The notes under the pieces were generated by a model, which was given only the letters and a program-made list of their open reading frames with translations, did no database searches and was not told where the DNA came from. A stretch of 64,000 bases of DNA from CAWJTN01 sp963845895 (GTDB lineage Bacteria; Patescibacteriota; Microgenomatia; UBA1406; GWC2-37-13): the NCBI GenBank assembly GCA_963845895.1, contig CAWJTN010000001.1:806001-870000 (forward strand), in the 5' to 3' direction. Numbering within the stretch: the stretch's first letter is position 1; every line of letters begins with the position of its first letter. Of the stretch, positions 28,205-36,900 are shown piece after piece. The position numbers and the translations under genes are program-made.

Positions 28205-28701
28205 AAAAACAGAAAGCGAAAGTATATATTGACGGGGCCAATATGTTTTATGCCCAAAAACATCTAGGTTGGTTCATCGACTGGAAAAAAACAAAAAAAT
28301 ATCTCATGGAGAAGTTTGATGTTTTGGAACTGCGTTATTATACTGGGATTAAAAATAATGATAAAAAGATGAATAAATATCTTTCTTACTTAAGATCAAT
28401 TGGCATTAAAACAATTACAAAACCCTTAAAGATTATAAAAGACAGTAAAAACTCTGTTATTTATAAATCCAACTGCGACATTGAAATTGCTGTAGATATG
28501 CTTCTTGATGTTAATACTTATGATATAGCAATTATTTTATCGGGAGACTCTGATTTTGTCTATCTGATTAAAATTTTGCAGAAGAACTTTCAAAAAAAGG
28601 TATGGGTAATTTCTTCAAAAAGGACAATCTCTTGGGAAATGAAGTTAAGCGCAGACAGATATATTTTTTTAGAAGATTTAAAGAGCAAGTTAAAGAGATA
28701 A
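28201..28701 (+). CDS. NYN-domain (LabA/DUF88-like) putative ribonuclease
   Basis: A 166-aa cytoplasmic protein with the acidic residues typical of the NYN/PIN-like fold: VYIDGAN near the N-terminus, KSNCDIEIAVDML in the middle and ILSGDSDF toward the C-terminus. Families of this type are metal-dependent RNases; the target is unknown. It overlaps the upstream glycosidase stop by 4 nt, so it is probably translated by coupling with it, an odd pairing of a secreted enzyme and an intracellular nuclease. A strong hairpin follows the stop. Confidence 0.85.
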   Translation: MKKQKAKVYIDGANMFYAQKHLGWFIDWKKTKKYLMEKFDVLELRYYTGIKNNDKKMNKYLSYLRSIGIKTITKPLKIIKDSKNSVIYKSNCDIEIAVDMLLDVNTYDIAIILSGDSDFVYLIKILQKNFQKKVWVISSKRTISWEMKLSADRYIFLEDLKSKLKR

Positions 28702-28707
28702 AAAAAC

Positions 28708-28727
28708 CCCCGAGCTTTAGCTCGGGG
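28708..28727 (-). terminator. Rho-independent terminator hairpin, T tract on the minus strand
   Basis: CCCCGAGC-TTTA-GCTCGGGG is a perfect 8-bp stem directly after the NYN stop. On the plus strand it is preceded by A7 and followed by no T run. On the minus strand it is followed by a T tract, so it is a textbook terminator only for leftward transcription. It may still end the rightward operon as a hairpin. Confidence 0.7.
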
Positions 28728-28754
28728 TACTGTAAAACATAAATAATATACTAT

Positions 28755-28910
28755 ATGAAAAAACCTTTGTCAACCATAAAATTATCTACAACAGACCTGC
28801 TCGTTCTTCTTAAAAACTATTTCAACTCAAATGTTCAATCAGACCTCAATAAGGATTCATTGGTCAACATGATAGATGCTAGTTTATTGATTTCAAATAT
28901 TGGGAAATAA
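28755..28910 (+). pseudogene. Dockerin relic (51 codons)
   Basis: A short ORF that encodes little more than a dockerin: TTDLLVLLKNYF followed by a complete second loop DLNKDSLVNMIDASLLISNIGK. The first calcium loop (GDINGDGK) is missing and there is no signal peptide. It resembles the ends of the proteins at 23718 and 26621. Most likely the remains of a deleted glycosidase gene, although a small free-standing cytoplasmic protein cannot be excluded. Confidence 0.7.
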
Positions 28911-28914
28911 GTCA

Positions 28915-29109
28915 ATGAAAAGAAAATATATCTTTTATTTTATTTTCTTTTTCTTTCTTTCTCAAAACCTATCTTCAGTCTTTGCGCAAACAGCTAGTGG
29001 TCCACTCCGGAAAAATTCCCAAAACCCTAGATACTTCACTGATGGTAGTGGAAAATCAATATATCTTACAGGTTCACATACCTGGATGAAATTGAACCTT
29101 CGAGGTTAA
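28915..29109 (+). pseudogene. Truncated apiosidase-like (DUF4038) secreted protein
   Basis: Signal peptide (1-23, VFAQ) and the first about 40 residues of an apiosidase-like domain (NPRYFTDGSGKSIYLTGSHTW), a motif usual at the start of this family. The frame is cut at 29109 where a hairpin and a Y1-type transposase gene begin. No continuation of the domain is seen after the element, so insertion was accompanied or followed by deletion. The ATG at 28915 is preferred because it directly starts the signal peptide. Confidence 0.75.
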
Positions 29110-29926
29110 GTATACTGTTGTGACAATCTAAAATATATATTTTGTGGATTATATGCTATTGTTTTTAAATTTAAAATCGATAAATTTAATTTCATGCCAG
29201 GTCGAGAAGAACCATTAATCACAGATTCCTTTTATCACGTATTCAATAAAACAATTGAGTCCAAAAATATTTTTACTAATCCAGCCCATTGCGAATTAGT
29301 CCTAGATCTTTTTAGATATTATAGATCTTTAAAATCATTCAGAAGTTATTCTTTATACAAATCACTTTCTCCTCAATTACGAAAGATTATTGATAAAACT
29401 ACGAATGATCAAAAATTTTATAGGATAGAGATATATTCTCATATTTTAATGCCGACCCACTTTCATATTCTTTTAAGACAAAAAGCAGCTAATGGTATAT
29501 CACAGTTTATCTCAAATGTAATTAATTCATTTACTAGGTACTTCAACTTAAGATATAAGAGAAAAGGTCCAATATTCCTGACAAAATTCAAAGCAAGAAG
29601 GGTTATGAACAGAGAAGAATTTATTCATACTTCTAGATATATCCATCTCAATTGTTATTCTTCAGGTTTAATTACAAATATTGAAGAAATTGTGAATTAT
29701 CCGTGGTCTTCCTTAAAAGAATATTTTCATCCCACAGGAAACAGCTTAGTTAACACTTCTTATTTGATGGTATTGTTTAATAACAATATGGAAAATTTTA
29801 AAAAATTTATTTTTAATCAAGCAGATTATCAAAAGAATCTCGAACAAATAAAAATCAGAGATAAATAACAAATTGATTTAGTTGCTTAAGTAGATTGTTA
29901 TAGCAACCTTCTTAACCTTCGAGGTT
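29095..29926 (+). mobile_element. Y1-transposase (REP/RAYT or IS200-like) element with terminal hairpins
   Basis: The transposase gene lies between two copies of AACCTTCGAGGTT (29095-29107 and 29914-29926), each able to fold as a 5-bp hairpin. The flanks extend the similarity as inverted repeats (ATTGAACC... and ...GGTTCAAT). This is the layout of single-strand transposons of the Y1 HUH type or of a RAYT with its REP hairpins. The left end interrupts the truncated apiosidase-like gene. Confidence 0.6.
29194..29868 (+). CDS. Y1 (HUH) REP-associated tyrosine transposase
   Basis: A 224-aa protein with the HUH signature MPTHFHILL (H89 and H91) and a downstream candidate catalytic tyrosine Y116 in FTRYFNLRYKRKGPIF. 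The N-terminal PGREEPLITDSFYHVFNKT and the later RYIHLN and YPWSSLKEY are characteristic of the transposase_17/RAYT group. These enzymes cut and rejoin single-stranded DNA at hairpins; matching hairpins flank the gene. The ORF looks intact. Confidence 0.88.
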   Translation: MPGREEPLITDSFYHVFNKTIESKNIFTNPAHCELVLDLFRYYRSLKSFRSYSLYKSLSPQLRKIIDKTTNDQKFYRIEIYSHILMPTHFHILLRQKAANGISQFISNVINSFTRYFNLRYKRKGPIFLTKFKARRVMNREEFIHTSRYIHLNCYSSGLITNIEEIVNYPWSSLKEYFHPTGNSLVNTSYLMVLFNNNMENFKKFIFNQADYQKNLEQIKIRDK

Positions 29927-29970
29927 CAATTTGTTAAGAATATTCATGTTGAGTTTTGTATAATATAAGC

Positions 29971-30162
29971 ATGTATAACTGGTCTGTTGATAGAAATCAT
30001 TTATCAAAATACAAAACTCAATATAAAATTTGGAGATTAGAACAGATGATTAATTTTGGCTTAGGAGAAGAAAGATTGAATCGCCAGGATTTAAAAAAAT
30101 ATTTCAACAAGCTAGATATAGATCCTCTCAAAAGAAAATATTTAAAATTCTTACTTTCATGA
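29971..30162 (+). CDS. Small uncharacterised protein
   Basis: From the ATG at 29971 the product is 63 aa: YNWSVDRNHLSKYKTQYKIW, then EQMINFGLGEERLNRQDLKKYF. This resembles small CPR proteins of the W-D-V-D type that sit upstream of nucleotidyltransferase-like genes (DUF6922-like); the assignment is tentative. The promoter-like TTGAGT (29949) upstream also fits. The following frame seems to be a broken partner. Confidence 0.45.
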   Translation: MYNWSVDRNHLSKYKTQYKIWRLEQMINFGLGEERLNRQDLKKYFNKLDIDPLKRKYLKFLLS

Positions 30163-30355
30163 AAGGGAAAGCATTTCTGTCTACAAAGCAAAAATTAAGT
30201 TTGATTGGCATGTTGATAAACTTAAATTAGGTTCTCAATTTTTACTTGTTGAGGAGCTAAAAGATTATCCAAAATTAATAAAGCCACTTGAAAAAAACTG
30301 GCAAAAATATTTTAAGGAAGAAGCCAAAAAGCTAGGTAAGGATATTATTGTTTAG
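30146..30355 (+). pseudogene. Start-less ORF fragment downstream of the 63-aa gene
   Basis: An open frame of about 69 codons without ATG (SVYKAKIKFDWHVDKLKLGS, EELKDYPKLIKPLEKNWQKY, GKDIIV stop) overlaps the end of the previous gene in another frame. It looks like the C-terminal end of a longer protein. Either a partner gene lost its start, or one frameshift split a single gene beginning at 29971. Family not recognised. Confidence 0.4.
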
Positions 30356-30388
30356 GCTGGAAATCTGTTAAAATACATAACAGCCGAA

Positions 30389-30460
30389 GCTCTCGTAGTT
30401 CAACGGACAGAACTGGCGCATCCTAAGCGTCTAATGGTGGTTCAATTCCGCCCGAGGGCA
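30389..30460 (+). tRNA. tRNA-Arg (anticodon CCU)
   Basis: All four arms fold: acceptor GCTCTCG/CGAGGGC, D stem GTTC/GAAC, anticodon stem GGCGC/GCGTC with loop ATCCTAA giving anticodon CCT, and T stem GGTGG/CCGCC with loop TTCAATT. Length 72 nt, discriminator A, no encoded CCA. It would read AGG codons. A TAAAAT box lies about 15 nt upstream of the 5' end. Confidence 0.93.
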
Positions 30461-30467
30461 CTTGATA

Positions 30468-30562
30468 AATAATTTTCAATTTCCAGTTTCCAATTTTCAG
30501 TAAATTAACAAATTCCAATTTCCAACTCCAATACTTTCCAATATCCAATCTTCAATTAACAA
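30468..30562. repeat. Low-complexity TTCCAATTTCCAA-type repeat
   Basis: Tandem degenerate units of AATTTCCA/TTCCAAT fill the gap between the tRNA and the convergent four-helix-bundle gene. No coding potential. Confidence 0.7.
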
Positions 30563-30565
30563 TTA

Positions 30566-30955
30566 TCATCCTCTTCCTTTTTGCACAATTGCACTTACAA
30601 TTGATTCAATTTCTTTACCTTCAATTATGAGAGATTGCATTCTTTCTTTGAAAAGAGGGTTGATTTCGGCAATTACTCTAATCCAATAGTTAGTTTCTTT
30701 CGTCTCTTTTTTTGCGATGGTAAAGCAACGGAAGAATTCTTTACGGCTAGTACTTCCGTCAGCTTCTTGAGCATTTGCTCCGATGGAAGTTACTGATCTG
30801 GTTATTTGTCCAATAAAGATCAAATTTTGATTTGTTTTAGGTAATTCTTTAGTTAACTTCAAAACTCTTATTACAAAATTAAAGATTCTCTTATGAATAT
30901 TGAATTCTTTGGTTTTTGATAATTGGTTAGTATTGGTAATATTGGATTTGGTCAT
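30566..30955 (-). CDS. Four-helix-bundle protein (23S rRNA intervening-sequence family)
   Basis: A 129-aa helical protein with the family signature QITRSVTSIGANAQEADGSTSRKEFF and TIAKKETKETNYWIRVI. Members are named after ORFs inside 23S rRNA insertions but are common as free small genes in CPR genomes. Biochemical role unknown. The N-terminal ten residues (MTKSNITNTN) are read from low-complexity repeat DNA, so the true start may be further inside. Confidence 0.87.
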   Translation of the reverse strand: MTKSNITNTNQLSKTKEFNIHKRIFNFVIRVLKLTKELPKTNQNLIFIGQITRSVTSIGANAQEADGSTSRKEFFRCFTIAKKETKETNYWIRVIAEINPLFKERMQSLIIEGKEIESIVSAIVQKGRG

Positions 30956-30972
30956 TGGTTATTGTTTAATTG

Positions 30973-33900
30973 CTATGGTGCTCCAGTTGCCGGGCCAAAC
31001 CTTACCGCTCCTCCCTGGTTGTAGTCCAGAAGGATCTGTTGCAATGTCAGCGGATAGCTCCAGATTTTTATGCTGTCTGCCTGGCCTGTAAATTGTTTAG
31101 TCCCGTCGTTAAGTTGTCCCAGGTATAATGTTGTTGTGGTAAGAAACATATTTTTAGAAATATTTGAAGTGTTTTTTAATATTCCATTGACATATGTTTT
31201 TAAAGTTGTTGTCCCATCATAAGTGCAGATGACATGATTCCAGCTATTTAAAGTTATAAGAGCTGTGACCGATGAGGCGTCGGTGTATGATCCGGCCGCG
31301 GAGGCTACACCACAGATGGTATTTCCAGAGCTATTGGTATATAAACGGAATTGACCCTTTTTATCTATGAAAGCTTGATCGTTGATTGAACTTGTTGGGA
31401 AAAACCATCCACCCCAAGAAGCAGGAGGGCTTCCAGCAAGAGCAAAAGGATAGGTGTTAGTTGAGGTAACTGTCGTGAGATCTGGAGAACTACCAAATTT
31501 TAAGGAGTAGTTGAATTTGCCGGTTTTTCCGTCATACCAGGCAGTAGAGGAGGTACTGCAGTTTCCTGGAGTTCCTCCATTTAGAGTTCCCGAAACTGTA
31601 GCTATTGAATCATGCGCCGTTGTCCCCATACATTCATCGAATTTCCACCAGGTTTGTGGTGCTCCCCGGTTCATATCCCAGGCAATCTGGGCCGGTGTGC
31701 GGGCATAGTTATAAATCCGGACATCATCAATCCAGCCGTCAGTCCACTCTCCTGAACAGCCCCCTGCGCAAAGACCAATTTCCCACGAATCTGAACCATC
31801 ACTTAGACTTGAGGGAACCTGACTAGCCCCGTTATGAAAAGCGAACGTTAGGGTTTTTTGAACGCCGTCGAGATAACCGATTAGCCTGTTGGCATCACCT
31901 GTTTTTGCCCCGTCAAAAACAAAAGCGACGTGGTGCCACGAGGTGTCATTTGACGCAAAAGCCCCTCCAACACACCCTGTTCCGGCGCCAATAGCAGAAG
32001 AAATCGTGCCGCCAGGAAACACCTCAATTGTTATACCGGCGGAGCAGTCACCACTTTGATCACCCAAAGTCACATAGCTTCCAGCCACCCGACGCCGGAT
32101 CCAAGCCTCGACAGTATAGGCCGACAAACCGTCCAACCCGGGATTCTGAGCTGTCTCTACATAATCATCGACGCCGTCAAACTTCAGGGCACTGCCGATC
32201 TTCCCCGGTACCCAGAAGGGTTCATCAGTCCCGGCGCTGCAGTCGACACCAAGACAAGATCCACCGTTATTATTCGGCCCCGATCCAAGATCGTTAACGT
32301 ACTGTCCCTGGTTTTCATCCAACGGCCACCAGTGGTAAGGAAAAGCGCAGGAAGTGGTGTCGCCGGGGACACAAAACATGGCCCCGGCCGAGTTAGAAGC
32401 CACCGTACCGCCAGTCAACCCGGAGGTATTGGAAAAACTTCCCAAAGTAACTGCAGAGCCGTGATTATATTCAACTTTTACCTGGTCGGAGGTTAAGGGA
32501 AAAGTAAAAAACTTAACCTCATCATATGAGGCAGGCAGCTGGGTAATTAGCGATCCTCCTCCCTGTCCCCCAATGTGCAAGGGCAAAGTTGTTCCAGACG
32601 TCATCGCTGTTGGCAACGTGCCCGTGACCGATCCAGACACCGCCGTGGCATTTTTATAGACAGCTACCCTGTTTGCTGCCGCTTGGGTGCCGTCGTAAAT
32701 AATGACAATATGTTGCCAGGTCCTGGCTTTCAAACCAAGACCCGAGGTAGTGAAGTAATTTCCGCAATAGTCGCCCGTGTTGGCGGCGATACAAACATCG
32801 ATGTTGCTCGAACTCGACCCGTTGGTTCTTATCTGAAAACTATTGTTTCCTCCGCCGTCCTGGCTTTTGCCAATAATTACATTATTCGTCCCCAGACTAT
32901 CAGGGTTTATCCAAAATGATATTGTCATTCCGGCAATTCCGTCTATCCAGCTGACATCTCCTAGGTTGTCTACCTCCTCGACTTCCGAATGGATGAAAGC
33001 TTTAAAAGCACAGCCGAATTTGCCATCGCTCCGCCATACTGAAACTGAACTTCCCACATCACCATCCTCTCCGTTGGGGCTGCTGTCGTGAGCCACTGTC
33101 CCCTGACACTCATCATACTTATGATAGGCAATGGCCGATCCAACCGGGCTCCCCGGCGCCGGATGCCCGCCGTTCATGTCTTGGACAATTTGACCCGGTG
33201 TCCGGGCGTAGTTGTAGACCCGAACATCATCGAATGCTCCTCCGAGATGATTATCAGTGGCATCGTTCCCAATACTTCCCAGTCGAAAAATTCCAGCACT
33301 GCCGCCATCAGGATTGTTACTATAGGAGTAGGTTTCCTGATAGATACCATTTACATAGAGCTTGACGGTTTTGGCCGTCGTATCGCGGGCAATCGCCAGG
33401 TGGTACCACTGTCCGGCAGTCAGGGGATAGTCAAAATTATGGCTAACAGTTGTATCTGAACCGTATTTATGGGTATACAATAAAGTATTCCCAGCATACG
33501 TTTTATCCCAGGCAAGGCTAAAAAGAGTATTGTTGGCCTGGATCGGAGCTGAGTATAATCCTTCATAGACTATTTGGCCAATAACGGTAGTGGCATCAGT
33601 TGTTTGCGGTTTAAGCCAGGTTTCGAAAGTAAGATCACCGCTTATCTGGAGACCGGTGTTAGGGTCGCAGGTGCCGTCGGGGTCACCATCGTAACAGAGA
33701 TTATCGTCAGTTCCATCCAAATAAATTGCGCTTCCATATTTACCATTCACCCAAGCGTAAGGTGGAGAATTTTGGGAAATAATTTCATAATTATTACCCG
33801 AACTATCATTAATCACCTCATTGTCGGTATCGACTTTATCATCCATTTTCCAATATCCCACCGGTCCCGGGGCGAAGTTGTAGAGCTGTTGGACTTCGGC

Positions 33901-36900
33901 GGGCGAGAGGGCACGGTTATAGATCCTAACATCATCCATGCGCCCTGCGAGACCCATATCTGCTCCAGTTCGGTTGCCGATAATTAGGCTTTGAGCACTG
34001 TCATCTGAGATTGTTTCTGATGCTCCTTGGACATGCGAAGAGTATGCCTGTTCAATTCCGTTAAAATATATCTTGGTATAACGGTTTGTGGAGTCATATA
34101 CTGCAACAACATGATTCCAAGTGTTTAAAGATAAACTTGTAGATGTTTGCGAAAAAGCGTCGGCCCCGTTAACGCCTTCATTAACTTCCAATGTACCGCT
34201 GGTTTGGGTTATTCCAATTGCTGGCCCATTTCCGTCTTGTACACACGTGGAACTTTTACATAGTATTCGTGGGGAATAGCCTGGGTCGAAATTGGTCGGG
34301 TATACCCAAAATGAATATGTCCAATTAGCTAAGTTATTCAGGCTATTTCCGTTGCCAACATCAATAGTATTATCAGGAGCAGCGAACGCTGCGCCTTGTC
34401 CAAATTTTCCGGTTGTGGAGTAGGCGCCCGAAGTTGTACCCCCGTTTCCATTCCCACTACTATCGACTACCTCTCCAGGGGCTCCAGTGAAACTTTCTTC
34501 CATTTTCCAATATCCCACCAAACCTTTGTTCAGAGCATCCATGGTTTGAGCGCCGAAGATAGCCGCGTTGCCTTTGGCAGTTGCGGCACCTTTGGCATTG
34601 TAATCGGCTTTGATCTGATCAGCCGAGCGGGCGTAGCGGTAGACTTTGACATCATCAATAAAACCATTAACAGCTTCATCGACGGCTCCTCCCCCTGCAT
34701 AATTATCTGCGCCAATCCATAAAGCTTTATTTGTAACTGTTGGGTCTTCGGAACCCGTACCACTTGACCAAGTACCGCTTTGTAAAATACCGTTATAGTA
34801 CAATTTAATACTGCTGCCTGTGCCAAACGTAAACGTAGCCGTTAAGTGTTGCCAGTTATTGGTTTGTAGGTTGTTATTAACAGCGTTATAACATCTCCAA
34901 GTTGTTGTACCATTTTGGATAAAACAAAAAGTAATGACGTTGTTTGTTCCGTTGTTGCCATATTGAAGTTCATAATTGGCATCATCCGTTCCGTCGACAT
35001 CACCCTTTCCGACGACAGTTGCCCAAGTATTTGCTCCCGGCAAAGTATTCGGTTTAACCCAAGCTGACAATGTTATAGAATCTCCCGTTGTAAAATCCAA
35101 AACACTTCCAGTTCCTGGATCATTAACGACCGTATGGCTGGTTGAACCGTCGTAATACATGCACTTACCGGAAAGACACATATCTTCCGTTTGCCAGGTG
35201 GGAAGAGTGGAGCCGGAAAGAGTGCCGGATAATTTATTTATCGAATCGGTCGTATTCGTGCCATAGCCTTCATCAAACTTCCAATAAGCGATAGGGGGTT
35301 GTAAACTAGAAGTCGGATAACTGGCTGGCGTGGCTGTTGGAGTATTGTTTTCTTCAGTACTAGGAGCTCCGGCTATAGGAAAGGCTGTTTGGGAGGAGGC
35401 TGGATTATAGGTACCAGCCGGAGTTGGCACACCGTAACCTAAGACTATCTGGCCGGTTGAGCCGACAGTAGCAGCTATAGCTGTTGGAGCCGGATTTCCG
35501 GTTGGTCCTGTTGAGCCAGCTGACGGTCGCGGTGTGATACCAGTATTACTTCTTGTTCCACCACCACCTCCGGCTCCGGCCGCTCCTGGTGTACCTCCGA
35601 GACCAGCCGTACCACCAGTGCCATCGGCCGAGGCGATACTCACTGCATCAGGTGAATAAATTGCGATGATACCTCCTCCGCCTCCACCGGCACCATGTCC
35701 GCCACCGGCACCCTTTCCGCCTTTTCCTCCTCCTCCTCCGCCTCCACCACCAGCGCCAGTTGCGGCTGCTGCGCCATTACCTCCCGGACCGCCGGCAACA
35801 CCAGCTGTGCCATTACTTCCATTTGTGCCAGCGGCGCCTTTGGCTGTGATACTACCTCCTGAGTTGATGGTGACGGTGCTACCAAAGATCATCACCGATC
35901 CGCCTCCCAGTCCACCAGCTCCGCCGCTTGGGCCGGCGACTCCTGGAGTACCGGCAGTTCCTGGTAATCCCGAAGGGCCGGGAGCAGTAGTCACTCCTCC
36001 TGCGCCGCCACCGCCTCCACCACCGCCTCCAGCATCTCCACCAGTACCGCCTCTTCCTCCACCACCGCCTCCAGCAAGAAGAAATTTAGTGAAAATACCG
36101 CCTGTTGCCGAGGAAGCATTACTTCCGCCTCCACCATTTGGGGCAGCGGTCGCACCGCTATAGGGAGCTGTGCCTGCTGATCCAGCTGAACCAGTTGGCG
36201 CCACGCCTCCATTGGCACCGCCGGCGCCGCCTGCCCCTCCATGGCAGTTATTGCCCGAGTTGCCTCCGCCATTGCCTCCAGCTCCACCATCACCTGACCC
36301 GGCTGCTCCTCCGGCGCCGCCATTATTGGCGACAACACAACCGCCGGCTGCTCTTTGAGTCCCTCCAGTTCCGCTGGTACCACCTGCCCCAGCCGATCCG
36401 GCTGCCCCTCCTGTCCCGGCTCCACCTCCTGAGAAGCCTAGACTATCTACTTTAATTGTCGCTCCACTATTAATAGTTATCCCAGAGTTAGAACGGAAAA
36501 AAAGAACACCGCCGGTTTTGTTTGTTCCATTCCATGAACTCATAGTCAGGGTACCGCCTGTCATGGTCAGTGTCGTATAGTTGGGTATTCTTTGAACCAT
36601 GATACTATAGTTAGTAAAATCATAAGTATTGACCAAATTATGGTTGAGGGTAAATACTTTGTTGGTGGTATCGACATAATTGATCCTGGTAGTTTCCCAC
36701 TTGCCTTCATCGGCTGTATAAGAAGATGATGCCCCAACCATCACATCGATAATAATTTCATCACCTTGAGCAAACTGGTTATTAGAAGCGCCAAGACTAT
36801 TGACGGTTAGGTGGGCTGAGTCGGTTGAGGCAGTGGCGTAGGTGGCAAAGGCGTCGTACTGTCCACCAGTTTTCCCAGAACAGGTACCGGAATCGAGAGT

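Noticed and set aside
35666..36455. Pro-rich plus-strand ORFs opposite the Gly-rich LamG segment
   Set aside because: Glycine codons read in antisense give proline. No signal, start context or domain supports them.
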